From NCBI RefSeq assembly GCF_001880225.1, contig NZ_CP009654.1, positions 124,001 to 188,000 on the forward strand: a stretch of 64,000 nt of DNA, written 5' to 3'. Source of the stretch: Francisella frigiditurris. GTDB lineage: Bacteria; Pseudomonadota; Gammaproteobacteria; Francisellales; Francisellaceae. Shown in pieces: positions 1-12,521 of the stretch. The notes under the pieces are model-generated. The model had not been told where the DNA came from. It saw nothing but the letters and a program-made list of their open reading frames with translations, and searched no databases. The position numbers and the translations under genes were made by a program. Every line of letters begins with the position of its first letter. The stretch's first letter is position 1.

Positions 1-977
1 ACATCCCACCTATAGACATATTGCTTAGCTATTTCTAAAATAGTTTTTATATCCTTTGTTCCTAAAATTCCAAATATAGCTTCAAATTTTATTTCTCTAT
101 CTGAATCTTTAAATTTCTCTACTAATAGTTTAAATAAATGTCTTACTGAAGCTTCATTATGTGCTACATCAACAACCACATAACTATTATTTTTCAAATC
201 TTGTTTTAAAAATAGATATCTAGCATTTGCTCTTATATGTGCCAGTCTAGGAATATAACTTATTTTCATTTTCGAAAATAAATATTGAGCTATGCCCATG
301 GCTATATTGTAACTATCTTTAAAACAATCAACTTGATTAGATTCATATCTCAAATCAAAAATCTTTGCTTGAGCTGCTTTTGCATACTCAATAACACTAT
401 TAGGCATTGAAGACCCTAAAAATAGAGGGACTTTTCCCCTACATATTGCAGCTTTTTCTATACCTATCTTTTCAACTGTATCACCTAAAATTTCACAATG
501 ATCTAAGGAAATATTAGTTATTGCTGTAATATCAGGATCAAGAGCATTTGCAGCATCTAGTCTTCCTCCTAAACCAACTTCTAATATCAAATAATCAACC
601 GGTATTCTCTGAGATAAAAAACAACAACATAAAAAAGCAATCTGATAATAGCCCAAGCTGTAATCTTCCGTTAACTCTTGTAATCTTTCTAGCAGTTCTA
701 AAAGTAAATTATTTGAAATTGGTTTCTTATTTATACAGATCCTTTCTCTAAACTCATAAACATGAGGGGATGTATGACTAATTACATTCTTATTATTTGC
801 TGTTAACAACTCTTCTAACATAGCCACAGTAGTGCCTTTACCATTAGTGCCAGCTATTGTAATTATTTGGAATTTCTTATTAAAATTAACTCTAGAAAGA
901 ATTAAAGGAATATCCTCAAGGCCACATTTTTGACCTTGATTAGACATTATTGAAGATATTTTTACATCAACATCCAT
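1..977 (-). CDS. folC: Bifunctional dihydrofolate/folylpolyglutamate synthase FolC (C-terminus cut by window edge)
   Basis: Translating the minus strand from the ATG at 977 gives an open frame that runs off the left edge (about 325 codons; the family is usually 400-430 residues, so roughly the last quarter is missing). It carries the Mur-ligase-type ATP loop GTNGKGTT near residues 43-50, followed by SHTSPHV and the EVGLGGRLDAAN stretch typical of FolC. The enzyme adds glutamate to dihydropteroate and to folates in the cytosol. It starts 14 bases after accD stops, reproducing the accD-folC order known from other gammaproteobacteria, so co-transcription is likely. Confidence 0.93.
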   Translation of the reverse strand, partial: MDVDVKISSIMSNQGQKCGLEDIPLILSRVNFNKKFQIITIAGTNGKGTTVAMLEELLTANNKNVISHTSPHVYEFRERICINKKPISNNLLLELLERLQELTEDYSLGYYQIAFLCCCFLSQRIPVDYLILEVGLGGRLDAANALDPDITAITNISLDHCEILGDTVEKIGIEKAAICRGKVPLFLGSSMPNSVIEYAKAAQAKIFDLRYESNQVDCFKDSYNIAMGIAQYLFSKMKISYIPRLAHIRANARYLFLKQDLKNNSYVVVDVAHNEASVRHLFKLLVEKFKDSDREIKFEAIFGILGTKDIKTILEIAKQYVYRWD

Positions 978-991
978 ATACCATAAAAGTA

Positions 992-1882
992 TTAAGCATT
1001 ATGCTCTAAAGCTTGAGTATCATTAATTTTAGCTAGAGTCGGTAATAACTTGTCTATGATCTTATAAACTTGATCTCTTAAGTTTCTACGATCTACAATC
1101 ATATCAACCATACCTTTCTCAACTAAGAACTCACTTCTTTGGAAACCTTCCGGAAGCTTTTCTCTAACTGTTTGTTCTATAACTCTAGGGCCAGCAAAAC
1201 CGATCAATGCTTTTGGTTCAGCTATATGTATATCTCCTAACATTGCTAAAGATGCTGATACACCACCAGTTGTTGGATCTGTTAAAACAACTAAGTATGG
1301 TAGTTTAGCTTCTGCTAACTTTTCTAATGCCGCACTTGTTTTAGCCATCTGCATTAATGAAAACAGAGATTCTTGCATCCTAGCGCCGCCACTAGCTGTA
1401 AAACATATAAAAGGCACTTTTTTTTCTATAGCAAGATTTACACCTCTTACAAATTTTTCTCCAACTACAGATCCCATAGAGCCACCTAAGAACATAAAGT
1501 TAAAAGATGCAGCAACTACAGGAAGTCCATGAACTGTACCCTCTTTTACAACAAGAGCATCTTCTTCACCTGTTTTTTTCTTAGCTTGAGATAATCTATC
1601 TTTATAAGTTTTAGTATCTTTAAATTTAAGCATATCTAGAGGCTGAATATTTGCAAAATGCTCTACTGCCGTACCATCATCTAAAAAAATGTTTAATCTA
1701 TCTCTAGCAGAGATTCTATGATGATGATTACAGTGAGGACAAACGTACTGATTATTTTCTAATTCCTCAGAATATAAAGTTACTTGACAACTTGGACATT
1801 GGCTCCAAACACCATCTTTTACACTTTTCTTTTCTGAATTTAAACCTAAGCTTCTGCTTATAACTCTTGTCAACCAACTCAT
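992..1882 (-). CDS. accD: Acetyl-CoA carboxylase carboxyltransferase subunit beta
   Basis: A 296-residue protein with the N-terminal four-cysteine zinc ribbon of AccD (C29, C32, C48, C51) followed by the crotonase-like carboxyltransferase core, including [11 protein letters not shown] and [11 protein letters not shown]. AccD pairs with AccA to move the carboxyl group from biotin to acetyl-CoA, the committed step of fatty acid synthesis. Length is normal. It lies 19 bases after ndk and 14 before folC on the same strand, so it is probably read as part of a pyrG-ndk-accD-folC run. No anomaly is visible. Confidence 0.97.
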   Translation of the reverse strand: MSWLTRVISRSLGLNSEKKSVKDGVWSQCPSCQVTLYSEELENNQYVCPHCNHHHRISARDRLNIFLDDGTAVEHFANIQPLDMLKFKDTKTYKDRLSQAKKKTGEEDALVVKEGTVHGLPVVAASFNFMFLGGSMGSVVGEKFVRGVNLAIEKKVPFICFTASGGARMQESLFSLMQMAKTSAALEKLAEAKLPYLVVLTDPTTGGVSASLAMLGDIHIAEPKALIGFAGPRVIEQTVREKLPEGFQRSEFLVEKGMVDMIVDRRNLRDQVYKIIDKLLPTLAKINDTQALEHNA

Positions 1883-1901
1883 AAAAAACTCCTTTAAACT
1901 A

Positions 1902-2321
1902 TTATGCTATTTCAATAGAGCTAAAAAAATATGCAATTTCTTCTTTTGCAGTTTCTTCGGCATCAGAACCATGAACAGCATTTGCATCTATACTATCTGC
2001 AAAATCTGCTCTAATTGTACCTTTAGCTGCTTCTTTGGGATTTGTTGCTCCCATTAACTCACGATTTTTAGCAATTGCATCATTACCTTCTAAAACTTGG
2101 ATCATAACTGGACCAGAGATCATAAATTCTACTAGTGCGCTAAAAAATGGTCTTTCTTTATGTACAGCATAAAATCCTTCCGCTTCTTTTCTTGATAATT
2201 GTTTCATTTTTGCTGCTACAATTTTCAAACCAGCCTTTTCAAAACGGCTATAAATTTCACCTATAACATTTTTAGCTACAGCGTCTGGCTTTATAATAGA
2301 TAATGTTCTTTGTTTATTCAT
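1902..2321 (-). CDS. ndk: Nucleoside diphosphate kinase
   Basis: The frame opens further upstream, but the conserved start is the ATG at 2321 ([15 protein letters not shown]), giving 139 residues, which fits the family; a GGAG stands about 13 bases upstream. The sequence includes the Ndk signature around NAVHGSDA, with the phosphohistidine in HGSDA. The enzyme transfers the terminal phosphate between nucleoside tri- and diphosphates through that histidine. It follows pyrG by 87 bases, placing CTP formation and NTP balancing next to each other. Confidence 0.96.
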   Translation of the reverse strand: MNKQRTLSIIKPDAVAKNVIGEIYSRFEKAGLKIVAAKMKQLSRKEAEGFYAVHKERPFFSALVEFMISGPVMIQVLEGNDAIAKNRELMGATNPKEAAKGTIRADFADSIDANAVHGSDAEETAKEEIAYFFSSIEIA

Positions 2322-2408
2322 TATTTTATTTATTCTCCAATCAAATATCACTTTTGTGATTATAGCACTTTTCTAACCCAAATAACAAAGCCCTACTTAT
2401 ATTTAAAA

Positions 2409-4067
<1,659 letters not shown>

Positions 4068-4222
4068 TCATGGAACCTAATAATAACATTTTCAGACAAA
4101 AGTTACTACCCACTTTCTTTATTTTTGAACATTATTAAGAGTATTTATATGAAACTGGATATAGAATTATGATTTGGAAGAAATTAAATACTTTTATTAG
4201 TAAAAATAGAATTTAATTTAAA

Positions 4223-6106
4223 TTATTTAATATATTTATTTATTAATTTCACAAAAGCTGTTGGATCCTCTATTTTAGCTCCTTCAACAAACATTGCTTG
4301 CATCAATAATAGATTAGAAATATCTCCAAAAACTTCAGTATCAGCTTCATCTTTTAATTTTTGCACTAAATGATGCTCTGCATTAAGTTCTAAAACTGGT
4401 TTCATACCCATACCAGGCATAAATGCTTGACCAGCTTCTTCCATCATTTTTTGCATATGTAAACTCATACCATAGTCATTAACAACCACACAACTAGGAG
4501 AATCTGTTAATCTCTTAGAAAGTCTTACATCTTCCACTTTATCTTTAAGAGTTTCTTTAACTTCTTTTAAAACCTTTTCAAAATCTTTAGTTTCTTTTTC
4601 AAACTTTTCTTTTGTTTCTTCTGTTTCAAACTTATCCAAGTCTATATCACCTTTAATAATAGACTTCATATGCTTACCATCAAATTCAGTTAAGAAAGAC
4701 ATCATCCACTCATCTACTCTGTCTGTAAGTAAAAGAACCTCAATACCTTTCTTTTTAAATACCTCTAACTGAGGATTATTAACAGCAGCTTTAAAACTAT
4801 CAGATGTAATATAATAAATAGTTTCTTGACCCTCTTTCATTCTAGAAATATAATCGTCTAATGATACAGTTTGCTTAGGATCATTTGTTTCTGTAGACGA
4901 AAATCTTAACAAGCTTGCAATCTTTTCTTTATTAGCTGCATCCTCAGATACACCTTCTTTTAGAACCTGACCAAAGTTATCCCATAATTTCTGATACTTT
5001 TCAGCATCACTTTTTGCAAGCTTAGCTAATACACTCAAAATTTTAGATACCGTAGCTTTCTTAATTTTATCTATGACCTTGTTGTGTTGTAAAATTTCTC
5101 TAGAAACGTTTAGAGGTAAATCTGATGAATCCACAACACCTTTTACAAATCTCAAATATGCTGGAAGAAGCTCCTTATTCTCCATAATAAACACTCTTCT
5201 AACATATAAAGATAAACCATAATCTTTATCTCTATTCCAAAAATCAAAAGGCTTATTTTCCGGAATGAATAAAAGACTACTATACTCTAAATTCCCTTCT
5301 ACTTTATTATGAGACCATGTAAGAGCATTACTAAAATCATGAGAGATATATTTATAAAACTCATTATATTCCTCATCTGTAACTTCATCTCTTGATCTTA
5401 ACCATATAGCCTTAGTATTATTGATAGTTTCATATTCTTCTTTAACAAATTCCTTACCATCTTTGAACTCTACTTCTTTCATTTGTATAGGAGTATTAAT
5501 ACAGTCTGAATATTTATTAACCAGACCCTTCAAAGAGTTATAATCTAATAGATCTAAATCCTCTTTTTTAAGATGAAGGATTATTTCAGTACCTCTGCTA
5601 TCTTTAGTTATATTCTCAATAGAAAAGCCTTCTTCAGCAGTAGAAACCCATTTAGTAGCAGTTTCTTTACTTTCTCCAGCTTTTCTAGTTCTTACTGTAA
5701 CTTTATCTGCAACTATAAAAGATGAATAGAAACCAACACCAAATTGACCTATTAGCTGACTATCTTTACCTGCATCACCAGTTAAATTTTCGATGAACTT
5801 TTTAGTTCCTGATTTTGCAATAGTTCCTAGATTTTCAATAACTTCTTGCTCAGTCATACCTATACCATTATCACTAACAGTAATAGTCTTAGCTTTTTTA
5901 TCAAAATCTATTTTAATAGCATAGTTAGTATCGCCCTCATTAAGTTCTGGATTAGCGATACTTTCATATCTTAATTTTTCAATAGCATCAGAACTATTAG
6001 AGATTAATTCTCGTAAAAAGATCTCTCTATTTGAATATAAAGAATGAATAACCAAGTGAAGTAACTTATCTACTTCTGTTTCAAAAGTATAATTTTTCTT
6101 AGACAT
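4223..6106 (-). CDS. htpG: HSP90-family chaperone HtpG
   Basis: A 627-residue protein with the GHKL ATPase domain of bacterial Hsp90: [16 protein letters not shown] near the N-terminus, DNGIGMT and GQFGVGFYS, then the middle and C-terminal dimerisation domains. Length matches E. coli HtpG. A GAGGG stands ahead of the ATG at 6106. It assists folding of client proteins in the cytosol. The upstream region holds a heat-shock-like promoter (6160-6187), consistent with stress induction. It is divergent from the glycosidase/transporter pair, and the 170 bases separating it from pyrG show no gene. Confidence 0.98.
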   Translation of the reverse strand: MSKKNYTFETEVDKLLHLVIHSLYSNREIFLRELISNSSDAIEKLRYESIANPELNEGDTNYAIKIDFDKKAKTITVSDNGIGMTEQEVIENLGTIAKSGTKKFIENLTGDAGKDSQLIGQFGVGFYSSFIVADKVTVRTRKAGESKETATKWVSTAEEGFSIENITKDSRGTEIILHLKKEDLDLLDYNSLKGLVNKYSDCINTPIQMKEVEFKDGKEFVKEEYETINNTKAIWLRSRDEVTDEEYNEFYKYISHDFSNALTWSHNKVEGNLEYSSLLFIPENKPFDFWNRDKDYGLSLYVRRVFIMENKELLPAYLRFVKGVVDSSDLPLNVSREILQHNKVIDKIKKATVSKILSVLAKLAKSDAEKYQKLWDNFGQVLKEGVSEDAANKEKIASLLRFSSTETNDPKQTVSLDDYISRMKEGQETIYYITSDSFKAAVNNPQLEVFKKKGIEVLLLTDRVDEWMMSFLTEFDGKHMKSIIKGDIDLDKFETEETKEKFEKETKDFEKVLKEVKETLKDKVEDVRLSKRLTDSPSCVVVNDYGMSLHMQKMMEEAGQAFMPGMGMKPVLELNAEHHLVQKLKDEADTEVFGDISNLLLMQAMFVEGAKIEDPTAFVKLINKYIK

Positions 6107-6159
6107 TTTACATAACCCTCTTTTGTTATATTAGATATAAAAACATTCAATATTCTTAT

Positions 6160-6187
6160 ATATGAGAGTCATACATTATTTTTCAAG
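6160..6187 (-). promoter_or_regulatory. Candidate heat-shock (sigma-32-type) promoter of htpG
   Basis: On the minus strand CTTGAAA (6181-6187) is followed after 13 bases by TCTCATAT (6160-6167). The sigma-32 consensus is CTTGAAA, 11-16 bases, CCCCATnT, so the first element is perfect and the second partial. A sigma-70 reading with TTGAAA and TATATA also fits, so dual use is possible. It lies about 55-80 bases upstream of the htpG start, as expected for a heat-shock gene. Confidence 0.6.
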
Positions 6188-6291
6188 ATTTTTTTCTTTC
6201 TATTCTACAAAATATAAAAAACTAGTTTCTTTATATAATTCAGAGTAATCTGTAATTGTACATCTTTATAATTTGAGTGAAATCGAAATTT

Positions 6292-9051
6292 ATGAGTTCT
6301 GCAGAAAACAATTTTTTAAAACTTATAAAAAAACTTAATAACTCTCACGATTTAGAAACATTACCTCAATGGGGGCCCTATACTAAAAAATATATAGGAA
6401 CTTCTCATATTACAGATAAGATAAATGGATTAAGATTCGACCTAAGTATCTTCCCTGGCTATTACAGAAGACGTGTTGATGTCCCAAATGTGTTTTATGA
6501 AACAGAATATTATCCTTGGGATACTTCAACTGATGGAACTTATTTTAAATTTAGGCACATGCTCGAGTGGAAAGATAAAGTATACTGTGATATTTCTTAT
6601 TTTCTAATAGATGATAATACTCAAGCTATAAAAGCTAAATTTGTAAATAACACTTCAAACTCAGAAAGCCTAGTTCTTCACTTAATGGGCTCCATGCATT
6701 TCCCCTCAATAAAAGAATATGAACCAAATAATCTATTATATCCATCAACTATAGCGCTTTCTGGTGAAGCTCAATGGATTGATGCTACAGATTATTATAA
6801 CTTGAGTTACTCAATTCCAAAACCAACTGATAATTTAGTTGCTGATGGTAAATTAAGAGGTGAGAGAAGAACCCAAAACTTTGTTAACGGATCTGGAATT
6901 GAATTTGGAAAAGTGAAGGATGATCAAATTATATTTAAATTCAATATAGAAGACTCCATAAACAAACCAACATTGCTTTTAAAATATAAATTAGAAAAAA
7001 ATTCTTCCCTCAAACTAACAATAAGTAATAATGACAAAGACAACCTCTTTGAATGTGACTTACTCTTAGAAAATGAATCTGAATTCAAAGATGTAGAATT
7101 ACCGAATTTAGAAATAGGAGATTATTTTTTAAAACTAAGTTCCACAAACAATAGAGCTATAAATCTTGATGGTTTTATTGTTGGATCACATGATGATGTA
7201 CACAAAAGCAGATTTCATCAACAAAATTGGAATCCAACACCTCAAATATCTAAATTTGGTAATAACTCAATTATTCTCAAATACCAAAATACTGAGAAAT
7301 ATTACGGAATATTTTGGGACTATCCTCTTGAAGATTGCGATATAAGAGAGTTTTTTTGTCGTGACTTAGACATATATTTTAAACTTATGGCAAACGAACA
7401 TGTTCTTAAAGAATTTCACGGAGAAGGGAGCGGACATTTCACAAATATTTTCTTAAGGCCAATAACAGTTAAAGAAAAAGATCAAAAGAATATTTTCTGC
7501 GCAACCACAGTAGCTGATAATATAAGTGAAATAGAAGATAAACTAAGATTACTAGAACAAAAAAATTATCTATCAAAGAAAATAAAATCCTTTAAAGAAA
7601 AGAATCTATCTAAAAACAACTCTAAAAATATTTTACCTAATGGTGAAAAATATCAATTCTCTCAAGGTATTTTAAAAAATGTCATTCTTACAAATATAGT
7701 TTTCCCAATATATACACAAAAAAGTTATATTCGTCATTTAGCTCCTGGGAAATGGTGGGACTGCTTATATACTTGGGACTCTGGTTTTATAGGACTTGGG
7801 CTTTTGGAATATGACATTGACAGAGCAATTGAAAACCTAAATGCTTATCTAACTAGTACAGATAATCAATCAGCTTTTATTCATCATGGAAGCCCAGTAC
7901 CAGTACAACACTATCTTTTCTTTGAGATATGGAATAGATCAAACTCTTTTGAATTACTTGAGCACTATTATCCTCGTCTTAAACAATATTATTTATTTTT
8001 AAGTGGTCATTTAGGTAGTTCAAGCACTAGAAGATTAAACTCAAACCTACTTCAAACGTGGGATTATTTTTACAATTCGGGCGGCTGGGATGATTATCCT
8101 TCACAATACCATATGCACAAGGAAAATATAAAAAACGTTACTCCTGTCATAACTACTGCCCACTGTATAAGAATCGCAAAATTTCTAACTATGTACTCTG
8201 AACTTCTAAGCCTAGAAGATGATTCTGCTTTTTACAAACATGATATTGAAATATTATCAAATGCCTTAAATAAGTTATCATGGGATAAGAATGCTGGCTA
8301 CTATAGTTATGTAAACCATGATAGTGCTGGTTTTCCAACAAGCTTTCTAATAAATGAGCAAGGAGAAAATTTTAATAAAGGATTAGATGGAGCATATCCT
8401 ATTGTTTCAGGAATATGTAATCCTAAAATAGAAAAAACTCTATTAAGTAAACTTAAATCTCCAAAAAAACTATGGTCAAAAGCTGGCTTATCTGCTGTAG
8501 ACCAGTCAGCATCATACTATCGTAAAGATGGTTACTGGAATGGAACAGTATGGATGTCTCATCAATGGTTCTTTTGGAAAAGCCTTCTTGATATAGGAGA
8601 ATATAAATTCGCTGAAAAACTGGCTCTTAAAGCCTTAAATCTATGGAAGAATGAAACTGATAGTAACTATAGAAGCTTAGAGCACTTTATAATTGAAACT
8701 CAAAGAGGTGCAGGATGGCATGCATTTAGTGGACTTTCTTGCCCAATAATTAACTGGTTTAATGCTTATTTTACTATCGGAACTATAAACACAGGTTTTG
8801 ATACCATAATAGTGTCAAAAAAATTTAATAGTAATTATTCAGATCTAAAACTTTCTCTAAAAATCTATCCACGAGAAAATTCTTTAGGCTATATATCTAT
8901 ACTTGTAGTAGTAAACCCTAAGTACACATACAAACTCTCCAAAGAGAAAAAAAATGTTTCAATAATAAATAATAAGCAAGGCAATGTTATATTAAATATC
9001 AAAAAATCTAACTTAACTAGCACACTAGACTTACATTTAATTCCAACATAA
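6292..9051 (+). CDS. GH63/MGH1-like (alpha/alpha)6-barrel glycosidase
   Basis: A 919-residue cytosolic protein without a signal peptide. The frame opens at a GTG (6277), but the ATG at 6292 (MSSAENN) is preferred, with a weak GAG-rich stretch upstream. The first half (about 1-440) looks like a beta-sandwich region. The second half has the six-hairpin glycosidase pattern: KWWDCLYTWDSGF near 490, GGWDDYPSQ, GYWNGTVWMSHQW and SLEHFIIETQRGAGWHAFSG, matching the WDxxF, W(N/R)GxVW and late acidic motifs of GH63/GH37-type enzymes. The acidic residues in WDSGF, WDDYP and IETQRG are catalytic candidates. The substrate cannot be read from sequence; retaining and inverting enzymes with different alpha-glycosides share this fold. 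The MFS transporter follows 19 bases later, so the pair probably imports and cleaves one sugar. Confidence 0.75.
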   Translation: MSSAENNFLKLIKKLNNSHDLETLPQWGPYTKKYIGTSHITDKINGLRFDLSIFPGYYRRRVDVPNVFYETEYYPWDTSTDGTYFKFRHMLEWKDKVYCDISYFLIDDNTQAIKAKFVNNTSNSESLVLHLMGSMHFPSIKEYEPNNLLYPSTIALSGEAQWIDATDYYNLSYSIPKPTDNLVADGKLRGERRTQNFVNGSGIEFGKVKDDQIIFKFNIEDSINKPTLLLKYKLEKNSSLKLTISNNDKDNLFECDLLLENESEFKDVELPNLEIGDYFLKLSSTNNRAINLDGFIVGSHDDVHKSRFHQQNWNPTPQISKFGNNSIILKYQNTEKYYGIFWDYPLEDCDIREFFCRDLDIYFKLMANEHVLKEFHGEGSGHFTNIFLRPITVKEKDQKNIFCATTVADNISEIEDKLRLLEQKNYLSKKIKSFKEKNLSKNNSKNILPNGEKYQFSQGILKNVILTNIVFPIYTQKSYIRHLAPGKWWDCLYTWDSGFIGLGLLEYDIDRAIENLNAYLTSTDNQSAFIHHGSPVPVQHYLFFEIWNRSNSFELLEHYYPRLKQYYLFLSGHLGSSSTRRLNSNLLQTWDYFYNSGGWDDYPSQYHMHKENIKNVTPVITTAHCIRIAKFLTMYSELLSLEDDSAFYKHDIEILSNALNKLSWDKNAGYYSYVNHDSAGFPTSFLINEQGENFNKGLDGAYPIVSGICNPKIEKTLLSKLKSPKKLWSKAGLSAVDQSASYYRKDGYWNGTVWMSHQWFFWKSLLDIGEYKFAEKLALKALNLWKNETDSNYRSLEHFIIETQRGAGWHAFSGLSCPIINWFNAYFTIGTINTGFDTIIVSKKFNSNYSDLKLSLKIYPRENSLGYISILVVVNPKYTYKLSKEKKNVSIINNKQGNVILNIKKSNLTSTLDLHLIPT

Positions 9052-9070
9052 TAATTAAAAGGTACAGCAA

Positions 9071-10324
9071 ATGAATGATCGTGAAAAATTTCTAACCAAG
9101 TTCAAAATTCTATTAGCTTTTTTTAGTCTAAGCTTTCTTGTTTATTGTTTTCCGATCTTAATCATGCAGGCTACAAGCTACTATAAAATATCTCATGGCT
9201 CTGCAGGAGCTTTAGAAAGCTACTTTAATATAACTCGTGTAATAGCATCATTAGTTGCTTTTACTATTTTTCTTAAATTTGGTTATAAAAAACCATTAAG
9301 CTATACTTTCTTCTTTGTTGCTATTTTTTGTCTAGTTGCTCCATTTATAAATTCTATTTGGATGATCCGGCTTTATCTATTAATGACTGGCATATCTTTT
9401 GTAGTTATTAAAATATCAAGCTATAGTATGGTTACTTTAGTTACTAATAATCCTAATGAACATGCAAGTTTTGTTAACTTTATGGAATTAATCCATATGA
9501 TTGGCAATATGATGGCAGTTTGGGTATTTTCTTTTTTTATGCAAAATACTGACGGTACAGAATGGTTATACATGTTTTGGTTAATTGCGGGAATATGTTT
9601 AGTCTTAGGTTTAATATTTTTATTAACACCGCTTAATGAGAATGCTATAGAAACAGAAAAAAATAAACCTTTTAAAAATCAAATAAAAGATGTTAAACAC
9701 ATTATTTTAATGTGGTGTGTTCCTTTTTTCTTCATTATGTTTTTCGCTTATGAATTTATTGAACAAGGAGTTGGTCCTTGGCTCATGACGTTTAACCATG
9801 AAGTTCTTGGAATTACAAAGAATCTAAGTGTTCAATTAGGTAGTTTATTTACTCTAGCTATTGCTCTTGGAAGATTATATGGAACTATTATTTTTAAATA
9901 TATCGAATGGCATAAAGTCCTTCTTGCAAACTTTATAATTGGTTTATTTTTTATTGGTATCGTTATGTTTAATATGGATCATGGGATTGGTTCAAATTCT
10001 ACTAATATCTTCAATTTACCATTAGTCGCATATTGTTTACCGCTTGTAGGTTTTTTTATAGGACCAGTTTATCCAACCTTAGTCTCAACGTTTATGAGTT
10101 GTCACAATAAAGGATTACATGCCGCTGCAATTAGTATTGTAATGATACTTGGAGCTTTTGTTGACAGTGTCTCAGCTAGAATAGTTGGTGACTTATTTAG
10201 TAATATTGGAGGATTAAGTACTTTTAAATTTAGCACAATAATTCCATTAACTATATTAATTATACTAATAGTACCTTATGCTTTAATCATAAATAAAACA
10301 TCTAAAAGTGAAAAAGAAGAATAA
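9071..10324 (+). CDS. MFS transporter, probably sugar uptake
   Basis: A 417-residue, very hydrophobic protein with about twelve predicted membrane segments and a central loop near residues 195-215, the layout of the major facilitator superfamily. The stretch SFVNFMELIHMIGNM resembles the fucose/galactose/hexose (FHS) branch, but I would not assign a substrate. It starts 19 bases after the GH63-like gene and is almost certainly co-transcribed, which suggests it supplies that enzyme with its substrate. The gene ends convergently 41 bases from rplQ, with no obvious terminator hairpin in the gap. Confidence 0.75.
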   Translation: MNDREKFLTKFKILLAFFSLSFLVYCFPILIMQATSYYKISHGSAGALESYFNITRVIASLVAFTIFLKFGYKKPLSYTFFFVAIFCLVAPFINSIWMIRLYLLMTGISFVVIKISSYSMVTLVTNNPNEHASFVNFMELIHMIGNMMAVWVFSFFMQNTDGTEWLYMFWLIAGICLVLGLIFLLTPLNENAIETEKNKPFKNQIKDVKHIILMWCVPFFFIMFFAYEFIEQGVGPWLMTFNHEVLGITKNLSVQLGSLFTLAIALGRLYGTIIFKYIEWHKVLLANFIIGLFFIGIVMFNMDHGIGSNSTNIFNLPLVAYCLPLVGFFIGPVYPTLVSTFMSCHNKGLHAAAISIVMILGAFVDSVSARIVGDLFSNIGGLSTFKFSTIIPLTILIILIVPYALIINKTSKSEKEE

Positions 10325-10365
10325 AATTTAGTAGAATTAGAAAGAAAAATTAAGAATTATATAGA

Positions 10366-10803
10366 CTATTCCTCGTTAGGAATTTCATCAACTTCTGGTC
10401 TATCAACCAACTCAATATAAGCCATAGGCGCTTTATCACCAAAACGATAGCCACACTTTAATATTCTAGTATATCCACCACTTCTTTCTGCATAACGAGT
10501 ACCAAATTCTTCAAACAGTTTTGTTACAGCTGCTTTATTTCTTAGAAAATCAAACGCTTGTCTTCTTAATGCAACTGATTGTGCTTTAAATTCTGCAGAA
10601 TTAGTATCTAAACTATTTCTTAATGAATGTTCTCTTTTTGCTAAAGTAACTAAAGGCTCTACAATTGTACGAAGCTCTTTAGCTTTAGGTAAAGTAGTTT
10701 TGATTATTTCATGATTAATTAAAGACGCAGACATATTTTTAAACATTGCTTTTCTATGGCTACTAGTTCTGCCGAACTTTCTTCCATTCTTATGATGTCT
10801 CAT
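10366..10803 (-). CDS. rplQ: 50S ribosomal protein L17
   Basis: A 145-residue protein starting [20 protein letters not shown], the L17 signature. It is somewhat longer than E. coli L17 (127), mainly through an acidic tail ending EIPNEE. L17 binds 23S rRNA in the large subunit. It is the last gene of the alpha cluster, 40 bases after rpoA, as in other proteobacteria. Confidence 0.97.
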   Translation of the reverse strand: MRHHKNGRKFGRTSSHRKAMFKNMSASLINHEIIKTTLPKAKELRTIVEPLVTLAKREHSLRNSLDTNSAEFKAQSVALRRQAFDFLRNKAAVTKLFEEFGTRYAERSGGYTRILKCGYRFGDKAPMAYIELVDRPEVDEIPNEE

Positions 10804-10843
10804 AGTAATTTCTCCTTTATAGTTAAAATTATTTTATTACTAT

Positions 10844-11815
10844 TTATTTACCTTCAGCAATTTCTCTAAAGTTTTCAATATGAACGCCTAGAGAAAGGCT
10901 ATTATCTATTAAGATTTGCTTAATTTCATTTAGTGATTTCTTACCTAAATTAGGAATCTTCATTAACTGAGACTCTGAATACTGTACTAAATCACCTAAA
11001 TATTTAATATTTTCAGCTCTTAGACAATTAGATGATCTAACTGTTAATTCTAAATCATCAATTGGTTTAAGCAAAATTGGATCTATATTTGAATCTATTA
11101 AAGAATCTGATGCTCTACCTTGAGAAGGAACTTTTAGAGATACAAATACAGAAATTTGCTCACAGAAGCATTCCAAAGCAGTTTTAATAGCTTCAAATGG
11201 TTCAACTGTACCATTTGTTTTTATAAGTATCTCTAGATTTTCACTATTCCCATTATCTATTACTCTGAATGTAATTCTTTTAATAGGGTTAAAATCAGGA
11301 TCAACAGCTATATCTCCAACTTTTTCAAGTTCCACATCAACATATGACAAAATACCTACATTTCTTCCAGAAAGAACAGACGCTGATAAGCTAAATTCTC
11401 TTTTATCTGTTAATGTTGCAATTACTTGATCTTTGTTTGCGATAGAAACACCTTTAGTTTGCTTAAAATCACCAGCAGTTACAACGCCACTTTTATTAAC
11501 ATTAAGTTCTAAAGAGACAGAGTCAACATCTTTGTCTAAACCTATAGCAACTTGCTTAAGGTTTGATATTATCTCAACAACATCTTCTTTTACATCGTCT
11601 AAAGTTGAATATTCATGCAAAACATCTTTTATATTGACTTTAACAATAGAAGCACCCGGCATTGATGAAAGCAAAACTCTTCTAATAGAATTTCCTAAAA
11701 TATGTGCCATACCTTTTTCTATAGGAGACAACAGTATTTTATATCCAAAAGCACCTAGCTCTTCTACAAGCTCAACACGAGGTATAAATTCTTGTTTTGA
11801 ACTATTTTTACTCAC
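10844..11815 (-). CDS. rpoA: RNA polymerase subunit alpha (ribosomal-operon copy, rpoA1 of Francisella)
   Basis: A 323-residue alpha subunit. The N-terminal dimerisation domain shows [17 protein letters not shown]; the C-terminal domain shows [17 protein letters not shown] and [11 protein letters not shown], keeping the arginine and lysine that contact UP-element DNA in E. coli. The start is GTG at 11815, supported by AAGGAG six bases upstream and by the lack of a better start. It sits between rpsD and rplQ as usual. Francisella is known to carry a second, divergent alpha gene elsewhere; this copy corresponds to the one in the ribosomal cluster. The second copy is not in the window. Confidence 0.97.
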   Translation of the reverse strand: MSKNSSKQEFIPRVELVEELGAFGYKILLSPIEKGMAHILGNSIRRVLLSSMPGASIVKVNIKDVLHEYSTLDDVKEDVVEIISNLKQVAIGLDKDVDSVSLELNVNKSGVVTAGDFKQTKGVSIANKDQVIATLTDKREFSLSASVLSGRNVGILSYVDVELEKVGDIAVDPDFNPIKRITFRVIDNGNSENLEILIKTNGTVEPFEAIKTALECFCEQISVFVSLKVPSQGRASDSLIDSNIDPILLKPIDDLELTVRSSNCLRAENIKYLGDLVQYSESQLMKIPNLGKKSLNEIKQILIDNSLSLGVHIENFREIAEGK

Positions 11816-11879
11816 AAATATCTCCTTGAAGTAAAGCTATTGTATATAGCTTAAGAAAAATATTATAAATTATGATTAC

Positions 11880-12500
11880 TTACTTAGAATATAACTCAAC
11901 TATCAACTGTTCATTAATATCAGTTGATAATTCAGATCTATCTGGAGAAGCTTTCAATACACCTTCTAAAGAATCAGTATTAACATCAATCCAAGAGAAT
12001 TCTTTTCTACCTTTAGCTAACTCTAAAGCATTTTGAATTCTTAACTGTTTCTTAGCTTTTTCGCGAACAGCAATTACATCACCAGACTTAACTTGACAAG
12101 ATGGAACATTACAAGTTTTACCATTTAAAGTAATTCCTTTATGTACAACCAACTGTCTAGCTTCCGCTCTAGTTGCTGCAAATCCCATTCTATATACAAC
12201 GTTGTCTAGTCTTGATTCTAAAAGCTCTAACAAAGTAGCTCCGGTATTACCCTTTCTTCTACTTGCTTCAAAATAATATTTTTTAAACTGACCTTCTAAA
12301 ACACCGTACATACGACGAACTTTTTGTTTTTCTCTCAACTGTAATCCATAGTCAGAAAGGCGAGCTCTTCTTCCGCCATGTTGACCAGGGGCAGTATTCA
12401 TTTTACATTTCTCATCAGCCGCTTTTACGCCACTTTTTAGAAATAAATCAGTACCTTCTCTTCTAGAAAGTTTACACTTTGGTCCTAGATATCTAGCCAT
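11880..12500 (-). CDS. rpsD: 30S ribosomal protein S4
   Basis: A 206-residue protein with the N-terminal S4 region ([16 protein letters not shown]) and the S4 RNA-binding domain at about 95-160 ([28 protein letters not shown]). Length equals E. coli S4. It nucleates 30S assembly on the 5-prime domain of 16S rRNA. In E. coli S4 also represses translation of the alpha operon; the leader before rpsM could serve the same purpose here, but that is untested. Confidence 0.98.
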   Translation of the reverse strand: MARYLGPKCKLSRREGTDLFLKSGVKAADEKCKMNTAPGQHGGRRARLSDYGLQLREKQKVRRMYGVLEGQFKKYYFEASRRKGNTGATLLELLESRLDNVVYRMGFAATRAEARQLVVHKGITLNGKTCNVPSCQVKSGDVIAVREKAKKQLRIQNALELAKGRKEFSWIDVNTDSLEGVLKASPDRSELSTDINEQLIVELYSK

Positions 12501-12521
12501 TATAAATTTCCCTTTAAAATA

